64,000 nt of DNA. It comes from JAAYXE01 sp964391195 (lineage in GTDB: Bacteria > Chloroflexota > Anaerolineae > Anaerolineales > UBA4823). This document shows positions 34,831-43,998 of this stretch, piece by piece. The position numbers and the translations under genes were made by a program. Numbering within the stretch: position 1 is the stretch's first letter; every line of letters begins with the position of its first letter. The notes beneath the pieces were generated by a model, which searched no databases, was not told the origin of the DNA, and was given only the letters and a program-made list of their open reading frames with translations. The DNA is taken from positions 5,534-69,533 of the forward strand of contig CAYMLG010000021.1 of assembly GCA_964391195.1 (NCBI GenBank), given 5' to 3'.

Positions 34831-36189
34831 TCATTGATCCGCTGCCAGGCGCAGCATGGCCTCCAGGCTTTGTTCTACATCGGCCTCGGTCGTCGCCCAG
34901 CTCGATACGCTGATCCGCATCGCCGTGTGCCCTTGCCATACGGTCTCCCCGCACCAGCAGGTGCCGTCCTCCTGGATGGCGGCGATCACCCGCCGGGTCT
35001 TTTCCGGGCTGTCGAATGAGACCAGCACCTGGTTGAGGACCACCTCGTTCAGGATTCGATATCCGCCCGACTCCAGCCCTTCGGCGAACCGCCGCGCGTA
35101 CCTGCAGTTGCGCTCGATAAGGTCCGCCAGCCCGGAACGTCCCAGAGAGCGCAGGGCCGCCCACACCTCCACACCGCGGGCGCGCCGCGACAGCTCCGGC
35201 GTATAGTCGGAAGGGTTTCGCTCCCCATCTCCGCTGGGCAGGTACTCGGCGGTGACCGCCATCGCAGCCCGCAGCGCGTCGGGGTCGTGCACAAAGGCCA
35301 GGCCCGAATCATAGGGCACGTTGAGCCATTTGTGCGCATCGGTGGCCCAGGAGTCGGCGCCCTCTACACCCGCCGCAAGGTGCGCCAGCGAAGGGGCAGC
35401 CGCGGCCCACAGGCCGAAAGCGCCGTCAATGTGCACCCAGGCCCCGGCCTGGTGGGCGCGCGCGATAATCTCAGGGTGCGGGTCGAATGCGCCGGTGTTT
35501 ACGTTACCGGCCTGGGTGCAGATAATGGTTGGGCCGGAGGGTTCCGGCAGCGCCTCGGCGATCATCCGCCCCTGGCCATCCACCGGCACCCGGGTCACCC
35601 GGCTCCGGCCCAACCCCAGCACGCCCAGGGCCTTGAACAGCGTGGGGTGCGCCTCCGCCCCCACCACGACCGTGATGGGTGGGGCGCCGAACAGCCCGTC
35701 GCTCTCCACGTTCCACCCCGCCTGGGCCAGGACGCGATGGCGGGCGGCCGCCAGGGCTGTGATATGCGCCACCGTCGTCCCGGTGACGAACGCGCCGGCG
35801 CAATCTGCCGGCAGTCCAAAGATCCCCAGCAGCCACCGCAGCGCCACTTCTTCCAGGGCTGCGGTGGCCGGTGTCACATTGGCAAAGGCGGTGTTCTGAT
35901 CCCAGGCGCCGGCCAGCCAGTTAGCTCCCAGCGCCGCCGGCAGCGACCCGCCGATGACGAAGCCGAAAAAGCGCGGCCCGGCCATCCCCATGGTCGCCGG
36001 GGAGCCGTAATCGTCCAACATCTGCAGCACCGTCTCCGTAGCCGTTGGCCCCTCCGGGAGCGCTTCGTCCAGGGCCGCCAGCGCCGCTACAGCCTCCGGG
36101 GCCGGCGACACGCGGCGGCATTCCAGGTCTTCCAGGTAGGCGATTGCCCGGCTTGCGCTCTCCTCCAAAGCTTTTCTGATATCGTTCAT
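34831..36189 (-). CDS. PLP-dependent group II decarboxylase/aminotransferase-like enzyme
   Basis: A 452-residue fold-type I PLP enzyme. ITALAAARHRVL lies in the N-terminal part, HIDGAFGLWAAA holds the Asp that contacts the pyridine ring, and SWATDAHKWLNVPYDSG holds the Lys that forms the Schiff base. The sequence is of the group II decarboxylase type (glutamate, aromatic amino acids), but substrate-defining residues cannot be assigned. A long hairpin separates it from OsmC upstream, so it is probably its own unit. Annotations of homologues vary between decarboxylase and aminotransferase. Confidence 0.85.
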   Translation of the reverse strand: MNDIRKALEESASRAIAYLEDLECRRVSPAPEAVAALAALDEALPEGPTATETVLQMLDDYGSPATMGMAGPRFFGFVIGGSLPAALGANWLAGAWDQNTAFANVTPATAALEEVALRWLLGIFGLPADCAGAFVTGTTVAHITALAAARHRVLAQAGWNVESDGLFGAPPITVVVGAEAHPTLFKALGVLGLGRSRVTRVPVDGQGRMIAEALPEPSGPTIICTQAGNVNTGAFDPHPEIIARAHQAGAWVHIDGAFGLWAAAAPSLAHLAAGVEGADSWATDAHKWLNVPYDSGLAFVHDPDALRAAMAVTAEYLPSGDGERNPSDYTPELSRRARGVEVWAALRSLGRSGLADLIERNCRYARRFAEGLESGGYRILNEVVLNQVLVSFDSPEKTRRVIAAIQEDGTCWCGETVWQGHTAMRISVSSWATTEADVEQSLEAMLRLAADQ

Positions 36190-36254
36190 TCTTCCCTCCG
36201 TAGTACAGCTACCTATCTGCTGGTTCTGCGTTTACCGGGTCCTCAGATTGTGCC

Positions 36255-36288
36255 GCACCGGCTCCCCTCTTGGCCGGGGAGCCGGTGC
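36255..36288 (-). terminator. 13-bp hairpin between the OsmC and PLP genes
   Basis: A perfect inverted repeat, GCACCGGCTCCCC / GGGGAGCCGGTGC, with an 8-nt loop lies 70 bp past the OsmC stop. It lacks a T-run on the minus strand, so it may be Rho-assisted or a regulatory stem. Confidence 0.5.
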
Positions 36289-36358
36289 GCTACCACACGC
36301 GTGAGCGAATCAACCGTTCCCGTTGCCCCCTTTATAGACCGGCGATTGGAAGCGATTA

Positions 36359-36922
36359 TTACGCCATTGAAATCTTCACCGGCACCGGGTTGCGGATGAT
36401 ATCCAGGACCGGGGAGGTTTTCATCACGTGGTCGCACAACGCCTCGATCTTTTCCTGTGGCGCATCGCTCTTTACCCGGTAGCTCAAGCGGATGCCTTCA
36501 TACCCCGGGCGCACTTCTTCTGACAGGCCCAGGAATGCCCGCAAGTCCAGGTCTCCTTCCAGGTTGAAGCTCAGGCTTTCGACGTTGATTCCCTGGGCGG
36601 CAGCATTGTATATAAAGCCGACCGCCAGGCAAGAGGCCAGGGCGTGCAGCACGGCCTCCACCGCGTTCGGCCCGGCGTTACCGCCCAATAGCACTGGCGG
36701 TTCGTCACCGGTCAGGATGAAAGGCCGGCTACGGGAGCTGTCCTCCTGTCCTGCGCCGTAAAACCCCTGGATCGAGGTGCGCGACTGGCCGCCTCGGATC
36801 CATACATTGCTGGCCCGGAATTGAAACCGGGCAAGCTCCGGATTCTCCTGTATGGCGTTCACCGTCGCCACCATCTGGTCGACATCCACGCCGTTGATCT
36901 GGGTAGGGGTTTGGGTAGACAT
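36359..36922 (-). CDS. OsmC family peroxidase-like protein
   Basis: A 187-residue protein of the OsmC/Ohr family. The two reactive cysteines are in VLHALASCLAVGF and EALCDHVMKTSPVLD, and the latter matches the second Cys helix. The N-terminal extension (about 50 residues) is longer than in short OsmC. Such enzymes reduce organic hydroperoxides using a cytoplasmic thiol donor. The start at 36922 has a GGAGAG ribosome-binding site. A promoter-like TATAAT sits inside a perfect 8-bp inverted repeat directly upstream, which suggests repressor control. Confidence 0.85.
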   Translation of the reverse strand: MSTQTPTQINGVDVDQMVATVNAIQENPELARFQFRASNVWIRGGQSRTSIQGFYGAGQEDSSRSRPFILTGDEPPVLLGGNAGPNAVEAVLHALASCLAVGFIYNAAAQGINVESLSFNLEGDLDLRAFLGLSEEVRPGYEGIRLSYRVKSDAPQEKIEALCDHVMKTSPVLDIIRNPVPVKISMA

Positions 36923-36933
36923 TTTTCTCTCCT

Positions 36934-36964
36934 TTCTGGATTATACGACTGAAACTATCCAGAA
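36934..36964 (-). promoter_or_regulatory. OsmC promoter -10 flanked by an 8-bp inverted repeat
   Basis: On the minus strand, TTCTGGAT, 15 nt, then ATCCAGAA; the spacer ends with TATAAT (36940-36945), a consensus -10, overlapping the second arm. The ribosome-binding site AAAGGAGAG follows immediately, so the leader is very short. An operator for an oxidative-stress repressor is likely. No good -35 is visible. Confidence 0.5.
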
Positions 36965-36990
36965 TATATCTTCCCGACCTCCCCAAATCC

Positions 36991-39900
36991 TTACTCTCGC
37001 CTGATCTTTTCCTGCCTTTTTCTTCGCAAGGCATTCTTTCCGGGCTGGCTCTGGAGCGTTTGTTTGACCAGTGGCGAATTGAGGAACGACCTTCTTCCTT
37101 CAGGCTCATCCAACTGGTTCGCAAGCTGTTCGACCAGGACGACCGACTGCTCCTGTGTTTCGGCCAGCAGGTCAATATCTCCGTGAAATGAGCTGCTCCT
37201 TTGCGCCATGGAAACGGCCTTTCTAAGCTCTGTCAGGGATCGCAGCAGATCGTAAGGCCGGTTCAAGGACCTCCAGTTCTCGGCCGCAGCCTGATAATGC
37301 GCCGCAGCTTCTTCCCACTCCTCCCTGATCCCGGCCTCAGAAGCGCGCGCTTCCGCCAGGCAGGCGGCAAGTTGCCGGTTCTGCGCCGGATACAGGGCCT
37401 CTTCTATTCGGCTAAGGCTCGCCAGGTTCCCGATTGAGCCCAGGCCCGGCCAGGGATGCGGTAGGAGCAGGGCAGGCAGAGTTTCATACCGGGGATAGCT
37501 GGCAGTTTCGAGCAGCGCCAGAATTTCCTCCATGAGGCTTGACCGTTCCGCTTGCGACGGAGTGCAGCGAGCTAATTGCGTGAGATGAGGGATGGTGGTC
37601 TGCGGTTCGGCTGCGCTGCGGGCAACCTCTGTGTAAGGGACCAGGCTGGCAAGCGCTTTTTCCGTCTGGCCGAGATCGTTATACACCAACCCGAGTAGAT
37701 TGCTGGCCCACACTTTCGCCATCGATGACCCGGGGTTGGCTGACATCCATTTCCAAATTTCTGGCACTCGTTCCCTGGCCTGTCTCCATCGCCCCGTCCA
37801 CCAGTCCAGGTGACCTAATTGCGCCAGCGCCACTCCCTCGAACATGCTCGCCTGAACCTTTTGGGCGTAAGCCAGCAGGCGTTCGTAGATCGTTCGCGCT
37901 TCCTCGTACCGTTCCAGGTTCACCAGTGTGTCTCCCCATCCGGCATAGGCTCGCCCGACTTCATGCGGTAAGCCGGCCTGCTCCGCCCGTGCCTGGCTTT
38001 CGGCAAGCATCGCCAACCCTCGTTCCACCTCTCCGGTCATCGTCAGAGATACGCCCATCGTAGTCTGGACGTTCGTGATCACATCTTCGGCCTCCAGCGC
38101 TCTGCCCATTCTCAGGGCCCGTTCGCCCCAACTGATGGCTGCTTCGTACTCGTCAGCAAGCATATGCATTTGGGCGATACTGCTGATGACATGCCCTTGT
38201 TCGACGTTTTCTGGCCCCTCTTCTAGCAGCGCCAGCGCCCGGTGGTAGTGTGTCAACGCTTTCGCTCGCACACCTTGCTCCCAATAAGCGCGCCCGATCA
38301 GCCTGTGCACACCCCCCATATGAGTGTGGCTTCCGGCTCCAGCATAGATCCTCTCAGCCTCCACAAGGCGTTCGACGGCTTCCGCCGATTTGCCGAGCGC
38401 CAGATAGGTTTCGCCAAGCTTTTTGAGCACTTCCGCCCTGGCAGTCAGGTCCTTTCCCTGCCAGTTTTCCAGGGCGGAGCCATAAAAATGGACCGTCTCC
38501 TCCAGCGCGACCCGCCGCCGGGCATCATCACCGGCGCGGCACAGGTAAGGGACAGCCCGGGCTGCATCTCCGGCTGCCAGAAAATGCTGAGCCAGAGTCA
38601 CCGTGAGAGGTTCTATTTCCTCTCTGCCGATTTGTTCGAGCGCAGCCGCGATTTCCCCGTGGAGGGCGCGTCGTTCGGCGCTGCTGAGTTGGTGATAAAG
38701 ATACTGCTGGAACAGATGATGACGGAACTGGTAGCGGGTGATCAACTGCTTTCCGAGGCGCCACTCTCCCTGCTCGTGTACCAGCCGGTAGCGACGGTCC
38801 AGCTCTTGAGACAATTGGCGCAGCAGGTCACGGGGGTCCTGTGACTGTACATGGGCCACTACCTCCACAGAAAAGCTTTCCCCCTCAACGCAGGCCGTGG
38901 CCAGCACCTGTCGTAGTTCCTCCGGCAAAACTTCGATCCTGCGGGAGATGACCGCCTCGACCCGGGCCGGTAGAATATCCCAGTTCAGTTCGGGCGCTAC
39001 TACCCACCTCCCCAACTTGTCTGGCTCCAGGCTGCCCTGATCTTGCAGCGCTCTCAGCAGCTCTACCGTAAATAGTGGGTGCCCTTTCGTGCGACGGTAT
39101 AACGCTTCGCGAAAAGAAGCATCCAGGTGGTTTGGTTCACTATCCAGCAGCGCATCGATAAAGCTGCGCCCTTCTGCCGGGCCAATCGTATCGAGGTCGA
39201 TCAGTATTTCTCCCCGGTAGCGGATCAATTCCTGGATCACGGGCGTCAGGGGATGCTCGCCTTTATCCTGTTGGCTCAGCTCGCTTGGGCGATAAGCGCC
39301 GATAACCAGGACTGGGCTGTTAGCAAGCTGTCGTCCCAGATAAAATAGCAGGTTAGCGGAGGCGGCATCGATCCACTGCAGGTCATCCAGCAGTAAAACG
39401 ATGGGCTGCCGCGTAGCCAATCTTCGTAGTAACTGCTCCATCTGAGCGAAAATCTGGCGCTGGTCCAAATCGCGCCTTTGGTGAACCGGTCGCCGCGTGT
39501 TGATTTGGGGGAGAAAGATATCGGCCAGGTCGGGCGCATGGGTGTTGATCGTATGGATCACCTGAGGTCCAATAGCTCGTAAGCGTTGGACCTGTGCCTC
39601 GGATAAAATGCTGCCAGGCCAGGGGCGCTGCCAATCGCCGGATAGGATCGCGATCAGATCGCGGAACGGGGAATAGGGATCGGCAAACCCGATCAGCGCC
39701 TGGCAGGCCCCGGAGGCGATGACCACCTCGGGCTGTTCGTTCAGCGCCCGGTGGGCAAACTCCACCATCAGGCTGGTTTTTCCCTGCCCCGCTTCCCCTG
39801 CGATGAAGAGGACGCCTCCTTCACCCCGGATGGCTGCCTGAAAATGGGAAAACAACGCCTGCAGTTCTTGTTCCCGTCCGACGAAAAGCGGCGGTGTGGG

Positions 39901-40725
39901 GGCTGCCGGAGTCGGGCTGCCAGCGGGGACCGGAAACACGACCGGCGGAGCCGGCTCGAGCTCAGTATTGAGAATTTGCCTGTACAGGGCAGTGGTTTCT
40001 GGGGAGGGCGGCGCTTCGATTTCTGCTTTCAACGCCTCAACACAGGCCTGGTACAGGCGCAGCGCCTCTTGCCTGCGGCCAGAGAGCGCATGGAGGCGCA
40101 TCAGCTCGCGGCACAGCAACTCATCCGCCGGGTCTTTCAGCAGTCGCGGGGACAGCAGTTCAATTGCAGCCGGATAATCCCCCCATTCCATGTGCTGCCT
40201 GGCTCTAGCCAGGCTGGCTTCCCGGTGGCGCCGGCTCAACTCCTCTCTCGGTAGCTGCGTCCACTCCTCGTAACGGTCGTCGCTCAAAAAGTCCCCCCGG
40301 TATAGTGCCAGCGCTGCTTCGAGCCTGGCAGTGCGCTGTTCAGGGGAGAGGCCTGGAGCAGCCTGGCAAAGATGTTCGAATTCGTCCGTGTCCACCCAGA
40401 CGACCGGATCGTTCAACTGCAAAATCCCATCCCTGAAGGAAAACATCTCTCCGGCCGCATCCGGACCTAAGCCGGTGGCTAGCGTCTGGCGCAGTGAATG
40501 CAGGGCGCGGTACAGGTTGTTGGCGCCGGAATCTGGGTCGCTCTCAGGCCAGAGGAATTCGATGGCCTGGTCTTTGATCAGGCGACCCTCATAAGCCAGG
40601 CGCTTCAGCAACATGGCGGCTTTTTTTCGTTGCCAATCTTGCGCTCCTAAAACCCGTTCGCCCCGGCTGACCTCGAATGAACCCAGCAATCGGATTCTCA
40701 TCGCTGGTTCTTGATCGGGGATCAT
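36991..40725 (-). CDS. large BTAD-AAA-TPR transcriptional regulator (AfsR/SARP-like)
   Basis: A 1244-residue protein. Residues 9-100 form an OmpR-like winged helix (MRIRLLGSFEVSRGERVL) and ~100-250 a bacterial transcriptional activation domain (BTAD). From about 280 comes an AAA/NB-ARC-like ATPase with Walker A GEAGQGKTSLMVEF and Walker B IVLLLDDLQWID. The rest is a long helical region with TPR-like repeats. Proteins of this SARP/AfsR type switch on secondary metabolism or stress genes in response to nucleotide or partner binding. The start may be the ATG at 40725 or the one at 40701. The target is unknown; OsmC lies immediately downstream. Confidence 0.87.
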   Translation of the reverse strand: MIPDQEPAMRIRLLGSFEVSRGERVLGAQDWQRKKAAMLLKRLAYEGRLIKDQAIEFLWPESDPDSGANNLYRALHSLRQTLATGLGPDAAGEMFSFRDGILQLNDPVVWVDTDEFEHLCQAAPGLSPEQRTARLEAALALYRGDFLSDDRYEEWTQLPREELSRRHREASLARARQHMEWGDYPAAIELLSPRLLKDPADELLCRELMRLHALSGRRQEALRLYQACVEALKAEIEAPPSPETTALYRQILNTELEPAPPVVFPVPAGSPTPAAPTPPLFVGREQELQALFSHFQAAIRGEGGVLFIAGEAGQGKTSLMVEFAHRALNEQPEVVIASGACQALIGFADPYSPFRDLIAILSGDWQRPWPGSILSEAQVQRLRAIGPQVIHTINTHAPDLADIFLPQINTRRPVHQRRDLDQRQIFAQMEQLLRRLATRQPIVLLLDDLQWIDAASANLLFYLGRQLANSPVLVIGAYRPSELSQQDKGEHPLTPVIQELIRYRGEILIDLDTIGPAEGRSFIDALLDSEPNHLDASFREALYRRTKGHPLFTVELLRALQDQGSLEPDKLGRWVVAPELNWDILPARVEAVISRRIEVLPEELRQVLATACVEGESFSVEVVAHVQSQDPRDLLRQLSQELDRRYRLVHEQGEWRLGKQLITRYQFRHHLFQQYLYHQLSSAERRALHGEIAAALEQIGREEIEPLTVTLAQHFLAAGDAARAVPYLCRAGDDARRRVALEETVHFYGSALENWQGKDLTARAEVLKKLGETYLALGKSAEAVERLVEAERIYAGAGSHTHMGGVHRLIGRAYWEQGVRAKALTHYHRALALLEEGPENVEQGHVISSIAQMHMLADEYEAAISWGERALRMGRALEAEDVITNVQTTMGVSLTMTGEVERGLAMLAESQARAEQAGLPHEVGRAYAGWGDTLVNLERYEEARTIYERLLAYAQKVQASMFEGVALAQLGHLDWWTGRWRQARERVPEIWKWMSANPGSSMAKVWASNLLGLVYNDLGQTEKALASLVPYTEVARSAAEPQTTIPHLTQLARCTPSQAERSSLMEEILALLETASYPRYETLPALLLPHPWPGLGSIGNLASLSRIEEALYPAQNRQLAACLAEARASEAGIREEWEEAAAHYQAAAENWRSLNRPYDLLRSLTELRKAVSMAQRSSSFHGDIDLLAETQEQSVVLVEQLANQLDEPEGRRSFLNSPLVKQTLQSQPGKNALRRKRQEKIRRE

Positions 40726-40752
40726 GCACAGCCTCCCATGGAATAATGCATA

Positions 40753-41394
40753 TTAAGGTTTGCGGCCCGAGAGGATCGAAATCGTGCCGAAGACCGTGGC
40801 GTATCGCCTCGGTTCCTCAACCTGAATAAATCCGGCCTCTATAATCATCACCGGCAGTAGACCATCCAGATGATCAATGATCGGTTCGAAGCGGCGCATT
40901 CTCGGAGCCACCCTCCGCCCCCACCGGGTGTGGGGCCGGCCGAAATCGGCGATATGGATTTCTCCACCAGGCTTCAACACTCGGTAAGCCTCATGGATGG
41001 AGCGGACCTTCTCCTCTCGCTTCAGCAGACTAAACACCAGCGTAGACAGCACCCGGTCAAACGCTTCATCCGCAAAAGGGAGGGCAGTGATATTCCCTGT
41101 CCCGAAACTCACAGCACAGCCGGCCTGAGAGGCCTTTCTCCGGGCGATGGACAGGATATCCGGATCGGCATCGATTCCAGTCACCTCTGCTTCCGGTTGA
41201 TCTTCCTTGACCATGATCGCCAGGGTTCCGGTGCCTGCCCCCAAATCAAGCACACGATGGCCGGGAGAGATCTGCGCCATGCGGATTAAGTCTTGCTTGA
41301 ACCGTTTTTCCGGTAAAAGCAGCCTGGCAAAAAGGTCGTAAACCGGCGTCAGCCGGCGGACCAGCAGCGCGGGATACTCCTGGCCGGTGGTCAT
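40753..41394 (-). CDS. class I SAM-dependent methyltransferase
   Basis: A 213-residue Rossmann methyltransferase. SAM-binding motif I is VLDLGAGTGTLAI, the acidic ribose contact is VTGIDADPDIL, and later motifs are ALPFADEAFDRVLS and VLKPGGEIHIADF. It is most like UbiE/Methyltransf_11 enzymes. The substrate is not identifiable. It lies 27 bp upstream of the BTAD regulator and 60 bp downstream of a second methyltransferase gene. Confidence 0.85.
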   Translation of the reverse strand: MTTGQEYPALLVRRLTPVYDLFARLLLPEKRFKQDLIRMAQISPGHRVLDLGAGTGTLAIMVKEDQPEAEVTGIDADPDILSIARRKASQAGCAVSFGTGNITALPFADEAFDRVLSTLVFSLLKREEKVRSIHEAYRVLKPGGEIHIADFGRPHTRWGRRVAPRMRRFEPIIDHLDGLLPVMIIEAGFIQVEEPRRYATVFGTISILSGRKP

Positions 41395-41454
41395 GATAAG
41401 ACTTTTCTGCTGGTTAGCGCCGTCAAACCCCTGGTCTGTTTCACGCTCACTGCC

Positions 41455-42102
41455 TCAGCGTGTATAAACCATCACCTGCCAGACCATCGTCCGGCGGTAA
41501 TATTTACGTTGCAGGCCAGCCTTTCTCAGCAGCGCTTCGACGGCCTTCGTGGGATGCACGTAACCCCGATAAGGGTTTCCCCGCAGGCGGAAGAACAGGT
41601 TGGCAATCGCGACCCCAACCCTGATCCACCACAGGTCGCGCGGGAAAACCAGGCCGTACACTTTGCTCGCCCGTCTTGCCGATGCAACGACCAGTTTGTG
41701 GAGATCGGGATAGCAGCAGATCACCCGGTCGAGCGTGACGATATCCGCCGGCAGAATCTGGTCTGCCAGGCCGGCGAAGTCTCCATGCCGGTAACTCACC
41801 AGGTCTGAAATCCCCCTTCGTTGCGCCTCTTCTCTGGCAGCCTCGATATAGGCTGTAGAAGCATCGACCCCCACGGCCCTGTCCACACCGGCCTCAAGCA
41901 GCTCGTGCTGGATGGCTCCCACGCCGCCGCCGATGTCCAGCAAAGTCAGCCTCTCGAAGCCTTCCTTTTTGATAATTCCGAGGATGGCCCTGACCAGCAT
42001 CCGGGTTGTCCGGTCCGGTCCGTTCCTGCGATAATGGGAAAGTTCTTTGGCCACCTGCTGCCGGTTGAACAGCTCCTCGATCCCCTGGCACTGGCAGTTC
42101 AC
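41455..42102 (-). CDS. class I SAM-dependent methyltransferase (second)
   Basis: A 215-residue protein. The SAM motif is LTLLDIGGGVGAIQHELLEAG, followed by AVGVDASTAYIEAA. The middle has a Cys-His pair of unknown role, and the C-terminal part is rich in Arg. It is most like the group that includes magnesium-protoporphyrin and related small-molecule O-methyltransferases, but the substrate is unknown. The gene follows the MBL-rhodanese gene by 21 bp and precedes the first methyltransferase by 60 bp, so they probably share an mRNA. Confidence 0.8.
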   Translation of the reverse strand: MNCQCQGIEELFNRQQVAKELSHYRRNGPDRTTRMLVRAILGIIKKEGFERLTLLDIGGGVGAIQHELLEAGVDRAVGVDASTAYIEAAREEAQRRGISDLVSYRHGDFAGLADQILPADIVTLDRVICCYPDLHKLVVASARRASKVYGLVFPRDLWWIRVGVAIANLFFRLRGNPYRGYVHPTKAVEALLRKAGLQRKYYRRTMVWQVMVYTR

Positions 42103-42123
42103 TTCGTTCTCCTACCCCCAGCT

Positions 42124-43554
42124 TCAACGATCGTCGTCTCGGACGAGGTCTCCCACGACCTCAAACCCGGCTTCTTGCCAGCGGTGGAAGCCGCCCTCGA
42201 GCACTGCGAAATTCTGGTAGCCGCGCTGTTCCAGAACGGATGCCCCCACGGTTGACCGGTCCCCGCGCTGGCAGTGAATGACCACGGGTTCATCCCGCGG
42301 CAAGGGGAGATCATCGAACGGGAGCCGCCCGGATTCGATGTGGATGGCCCCCGGCAGATGCCCGGCCTGCCACTCCCGGTCTGAGCGCACATCCAGGATC
42401 AGCGGAGCCTTGCCCTGCTCCATGCGTTCTCTCAGTTCCTGGGCCTGCATCACCGGCACCTGCGATACCGGGTAGGTCCAGGCTTCGAACCCGCCGTGTA
42501 AGGCCCCGCGTAGCTCGTCATACCCGATCCGGATCAACTGGCGCACGGCCTCCTCCCGTTCCTCCTCATCGCTGCTCACCAGGATCAGCGGGCTGCCGAA
42601 AGGGATCACCCAGCCGGCCCAGGTGGACAGGGGGGAGCCCACCGGGATCCCGTATGACCCGGGGATATGCCCGGCGGCAAACGCCTGGGGTGGCCGGGTG
42701 TCCAGGATTGCCACCCCTTCCGCTCTGAGTTGGCGGACCTCACGTGGATTCATTGGCTTCAAGCTCGGGATCCCACCCAGGAGCGCCGGGCCGCGCTGGT
42801 TGATCGCCCGCAGATATTTAAAATAAGTGGGGTAAGACGGCAGACCGCTCAACGATTGCAGGACAAAGCGCTCCTCTCCCATGGCCTTCGCCAGCGGGTT
42901 GCCGAGCTTTTCTCGCCCGATGGTCGAGACCCGTTCTTCCGATACGGGTGCGTTGCAGTATGAACCCGCGCCGTGGGTGGGGTACACCGTCACCTCGTCC
43001 GGCAAGTGGAGCAGTTTATCCTGGATGGAGTGATAGAGCTGCCGGGCCAGAGGCGCCGCCAGCTCGTCCCCCAGCAGGTCCGTCCGCGCCGCTCCGCCCA
43101 CGATCAGCGCGCCTCCACTGAAAACTGCTACCGCAACTCCGGCCGTAGTTGCAGCCGGACCCGCCGCCGGACCCGTTCCCCCAGCCTCGTACACCACGAA
43201 GCTGATGTGCTCCGGTGTATGTCCCGGGGTCGAGATGGTGCGGATCCTGATCCCACCCAACTCCAGTTCGCGCCCGTCGGTCAGGGGAAGGTGATCGAAT
43301 GCGAGCTGGCCCTGTGCGCTGGCCCCCACCTTCGCCTTCGCTTGCGCCGCAATCTCCCGGGCTCCGGATACGAAATCGTTGTGCAAGTGCGTGTCCAGCG
43401 CATAGCGGATGCGCAAGCCCAGGCCCTCTGCCGTTTGCAGGTAGCGGTCCACATCTCGTTCGGCGTCCACCACTGCGGCCAGGCCCGTCTCCTCAGAAGC
43501 GATCAGGTAGGAGGAATTCCCCAGGCCCTCGTCCACAAACTGTTTTACGAACAT
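42124..43554 (-). CDS. MBL-fold hydrolase with two rhodanese domains
   Basis: A 476-residue protein. Residues 1-240 are a metallo-beta-lactamase fold of the persulfide-dioxygenase group, with DTHLHNDFVSGAREIAA and PGHTPEHISFVV for the metal site. Two rhodanese domains follow (about 265-365 and 375-476). The second has the catalytic Cys in VIHCQRGDRSTV, while the first has LILVSSDEEER and no Cys, so it is inactive. It is predicted to oxidise glutathione-like persulfides and relay sulfane sulfur. It begins 58 bp after a decayed Cys-rich fragment. Confidence 0.87.
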   Translation of the reverse strand: MFVKQFVDEGLGNSSYLIASEETGLAAVVDAERDVDRYLQTAEGLGLRIRYALDTHLHNDFVSGAREIAAQAKAKVGASAQGQLAFDHLPLTDGRELELGGIRIRTISTPGHTPEHISFVVYEAGGTGPAAGPAATTAGVAVAVFSGGALIVGGAARTDLLGDELAAPLARQLYHSIQDKLLHLPDEVTVYPTHGAGSYCNAPVSEERVSTIGREKLGNPLAKAMGEERFVLQSLSGLPSYPTYFKYLRAINQRGPALLGGIPSLKPMNPREVRQLRAEGVAILDTRPPQAFAAGHIPGSYGIPVGSPLSTWAGWVIPFGSPLILVSSDEEEREEAVRQLIRIGYDELRGALHGGFEAWTYPVSQVPVMQAQELRERMEQGKAPLILDVRSDREWQAGHLPGAIHIESGRLPFDDLPLPRDEPVVIHCQRGDRSTVGASVLEQRGYQNFAVLEGGFHRWQEAGFEVVGDLVRDDDR

Positions 43555-43611
43555 CGTTCAACGCTCCCCTGTCCGCATGAACACCGCATTTTCCGCATCC
43601 CAAGGCCCGCC

Positions 43612-43722
43612 TCACATCCTGGCCATCTCCCGGCACGACTGCCCTCAGCGTTCGCATACTTCGGCGCAAACTCCGCAGGTGCGGGCGTGCAGGTCGGACA
43701 TGCGCAGCATGCAATTGGCGCC
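43612..43722 (-). pseudogene. C-terminal relic of a Cys-rich four-helix copper-binding protein (DUF326-like)
   Basis: On the minus strand one frame reads NCMLRMSDLHARTCGVCAEV, then CER, a TGA stop, and GQSCREMARM before its final TGA. With Cys at the stop it would read CERC, the expected CxxxC spacing of the DUF326/Csp family. A TAG stop lies just upstream and no N-terminal part is seen. I infer a decayed gene end. Confidence 0.45.
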
Positions 43723-43871
43723 ATGCGTAATTAACTATAGGCATTGTGGAGCGGAAAATCAATTAGGGAAACCCCTGATATCTGTCTGCGTGGCCGGCGG
43801 ACCTCTACCTTGCGAAAACGCCAACCCACTGGCCCTGCGCTTGAACGGCGGACAACGGCTCGAAATACAAA

Positions 43872-43907
43872 GCTGCCCGGCAGGCTCAAGGGCCCGGGCC
43901 GGGCAGC
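43872..43907 (-). terminator. terminator after the RidA gene
   Basis: A 10-bp perfect stem (GCTGCCCGGC / GCCGGGCAGC) with a 16-nt loop is followed on the minus strand by TTTGTATTT. It lies 92 bp past the RidA stop. Confidence 0.7.
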
Positions 43908-43998
43908 CCTGTCATCCAGCGGACCTTTTCGATTTGCGGGTCCGTTCAGATGTCTTCTGGCGCCTAACCACGCCCAGTTATCACCTTCTTACCGGCTT

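Larger units (their letters stand above)
43555..43998. other. gene-poor region with terminator and Cys-rich relic
   Basis: Besides the relic and terminator listed separately, nothing coding is convincing here; the plus-strand frames are antisense shadows. Confidence 0.6.

Noticed and set aside
43600..43730. The internal TGA in the Cys-rich frame as a selenocysteine codon
   Set aside because: Only a four-bp hairpin follows, there is no good SECIS-like stem, and a TAG lies upstream in the same frame, so decay is more likely.
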